NCBI GenBank assembly: GCA_035299065.1
Contig: DATGXI010000129.1
Coordinates: forward strand, 1 to 64,000
From: DASPJQ01 sp035299065
GTDB taxonomy: Bacteria; Bacteroidota; Bacteroidia; Flavobacteriales_D; UBA2798
Length of the DNA: 64,000 nt
Direction: 5' to 3'
Below, piece after piece: positions 62,680 through 64,000 of this stretch. The notes under the pieces were generated by a model that was not told the DNA's origin, ran no database searches, and worked only from the letters and a program-made list of their open reading frames with translations. Both the position numbers and the translations under genes were made by a program. Numbering within the stretch: the first letter of the stretch is position 1; each line of letters opens with the position of its first letter.

Positions 62680-64000
62680 ATGAAATACATTTTTTACTTT
62701 TTTCTGAGCGCCCTTTCTTTTACCGCAATGGCCCAGGAGCCTGTGCAAACAATACGCGGCACCGTTACCGAAAAATCAACCGGCACACCCATTCCCGGGG
62801 CAGGAATTAAGCTAACATCGGTTAACCCGGTAAAAATTGTGACTACCGATGAGAACGGTGAGTTTCGTATGGAAAACATTCCTGTTGGCCGACACAACCT
62901 GGTAATTATTGCGCAAATGTATAACCCCGCTTCGGCCAACAACCTTATGCTGACTTCTGCCAAAGAACTTGTACTTAATATTGGCCTTGAAGAAACTGTA
63001 ACCATGACCGAAGAAGTGGTGATTACTTCCGAAAAAGGAAAACAAAATCCGCTCAACGAAATGTCAACGGTAAGTTCTCGTCAATTTTCTTTTGAAGAAA
63101 GCGCGCGTTATGCCGGAAATATAAATGATGTGGCGCGCATGGCCCAATCATTTGCAGGCGTTGGGGGCAGTGACGATTCGCGAAATGACATTATTGTGCG
63201 GGGCAATTCTCCCATTGGAGTTTTGTATCGCCTTGAAGGTGTTGATATTTCCAATCCCAACCATTTTGCCATTGCCGGCACAACCGGTGGTCCAATAAGT
63301 ATGTTAAACAACAACCTGATGGCCAACAGTGATTTTATGACAAGTGCTTTTGCTGCCGAATACGGAAATGCAACCAGCGCTGTGTTTGATTTAAAAATGC
63401 GTAACGGTAACAATGAAAAACACGAATTTGTAGGGCAGTTTGGATTCAATGGAGCCGAAATTATGGCCGAGGGGCCTTTCAGCAAAAAGAGCAAAGCCTC
63501 TTACCTTTTTAGTTACCGTTACTCCACCCTCGAAATTTTTAAATTACTGGGAATTGAATTTGGTTCAACGGCCATTCCCAAATACCAGGACTTGAATTTT
63601 AAAATGAATTTTCCGCATAAAAAAGGTTCGTTAAGCGTTTTTGGCCTTGGGGGACTAAGTAAAGTAGAGTTATTGAGTAAAGACATTGATACAAGCAATA
63701 ATTTATTTGCGCAACAAGGCGAAAACCTTTATTTCAATTCAAAGGTAGGCATGGTTGGTGTGTCACATAATTTACTAATCAATCCCACATCGTATTTTAA
63801 AGTTACACTGGGTGCAACAGCGCAGCTTACAAATATTATTAATGATTCCATTTCGTTCACTGACCTGGTTGCACGTCCATTGTACCGAAATAATTCCATT
63901 CGCGCCAAATATTCGCTGATTTTGCTCTACAACAAAAAATTTTCGGCCAAACATTTGTTACGTGCCGGAACCTACATTGACCAGCATTACTTCAGGTTAT
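62680..64000 (+). CDS. TonB-dependent receptor (3' truncated by window end)
   Basis: The gene starts at ATG 62680 (MKYIFYFFLSALSFTAMAQ, signal peptide) and continues past the window; 440 residues are visible. A carboxypeptidase-regulatory-like domain (TIRGTVTEKSTGTPIPGAGI) is followed by a plug (NDIIVRGNSPIGVLYRLEG, AAEYGNATSAVFDLKMR) and the first barrel strands. It is paralogous to the receptor at 18252: the same VSSR, PNHF and AAEYGNA motifs in the same order. It follows the TetR gene on the same strand, with no copy of the ECF promoter. Confidence 0.9.
   Translation, partial: MKYIFYFFLSALSFTAMAQEPVQTIRGTVTEKSTGTPIPGAGIKLTSVNPVKIVTTDENGEFRMENIPVGRHNLVIIAQMYNPASANNLMLTSAKELVLNIGLEETVTMTEEVVITSEKGKQNPLNEMSTVSSRQFSFEESARYAGNINDVARMAQSFAGVGGSDDSRNDIIVRGNSPIGVLYRLEGVDISNPNHFAIAGTTGGPISMLNNNLMANSDFMTSAFAAEYGNATSAVFDLKMRNGNNEKHEFVGQFGFNGAEIMAEGPFSKKSKASYLFSYRYSTLEIFKLLGIEFGSTAIPKYQDLNFKMNFPHKKGSLSVFGLGGLSKVELLSKDIDTSNNLFAQQGENLYFNSKVGMVGVSHNLLINPTSYFKVTLGATAQLTNIINDSISFTDLVARPLYRNNSIRAKYSLILLYNKKFSAKHLLRAGTYIDQHYFRL

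Overview
The window comes from a member of the Bacteroidota, most likely class Bacteroidia; I cannot place the order. The sequence is roughly 40% GC. It encodes a type IX secretion (T9SS) C-terminal sorting domain, FecI/FecR-type sigma and anti-sigma factors, TonB-dependent receptors with N-terminal carboxypeptidase-like domains, SpoIIE phosphatases with tetratricopeptide (TPR) repeats, LytTR response regulators, WG-repeat proteins, and promoters of the Bacteroidota TAnnTTTG type. No rRNA, tRNA, CRISPR array, transposase or phage gene is visible.

Layout. 1-8.7 kb is mostly housekeeping: a leftward group (lpxK, purine nucleoside phosphorylase, gatB, a truncated DUF4369-like lipoprotein), then rightward PfkB kinase, lipoprotein, sterol-desaturase-like hydroxylase and acs. 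8.7-13.5 kb carries two tandem TPR/SpoIIE phosphatases and a DinB-fold protein. 13.5-20.6 kb is an ECF sigma/FecR locus with an STN-domain repeat protein, a second repeat protein and a TonB-dependent receptor. Three sites reading TAGGGG-N14-ATTGTC precede the sigma gene, the second repeat gene and the receptor gene, so the locus looks like a self-controlled regulon. 20.7-30.1 kb has a glycosyltransferase, selD, hydrolases, peptidases, unknown envelope proteins and an RsmB-like methyltransferase. 30.3-34.0 kb holds a GC-rich intergenic element, a YeiH-type exporter divergent from a persulfide dioxygenase-rhodanese fusion, and one orphan gene between ~75-bp imperfect inverted repeats. 34.0-43.7 kb has histidine kinases, small lipoproteins, a CAP/WG-repeat protein and a LytTR regulator.

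The most interesting block is 43977-49924. Four tightly coupled genes encode a TolC-like protein fused to a GH18-like hydrolase domain, an HlyD-like membrane fusion protein, a zinc-ribbon (TackOD1-like) protein ending in a degenerate GGDEF domain that keeps an RxxD motif, and a processive family-2 glycosyltransferase. An Omp85-type barrel follows, and a convergent T9SS-sorted NodB-like deacetylase lies just beyond. I read this as a candidate c-di-GMP-responsive exopolysaccharide synthesis and export system, analogous in parts to Pga, Pel and alginate machines but organised differently.

53.5-61.8 kb contains another WG-repeat protein, secreted proteins of unknown role, and a LytTR response regulator with its propeller-type histidine kinase. 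The window closes with RidA, a TetR regulator with a palindromic candidate operator at its promoter, and a truncated TonB-dependent receptor paralogous to the one at 18-20 kb.
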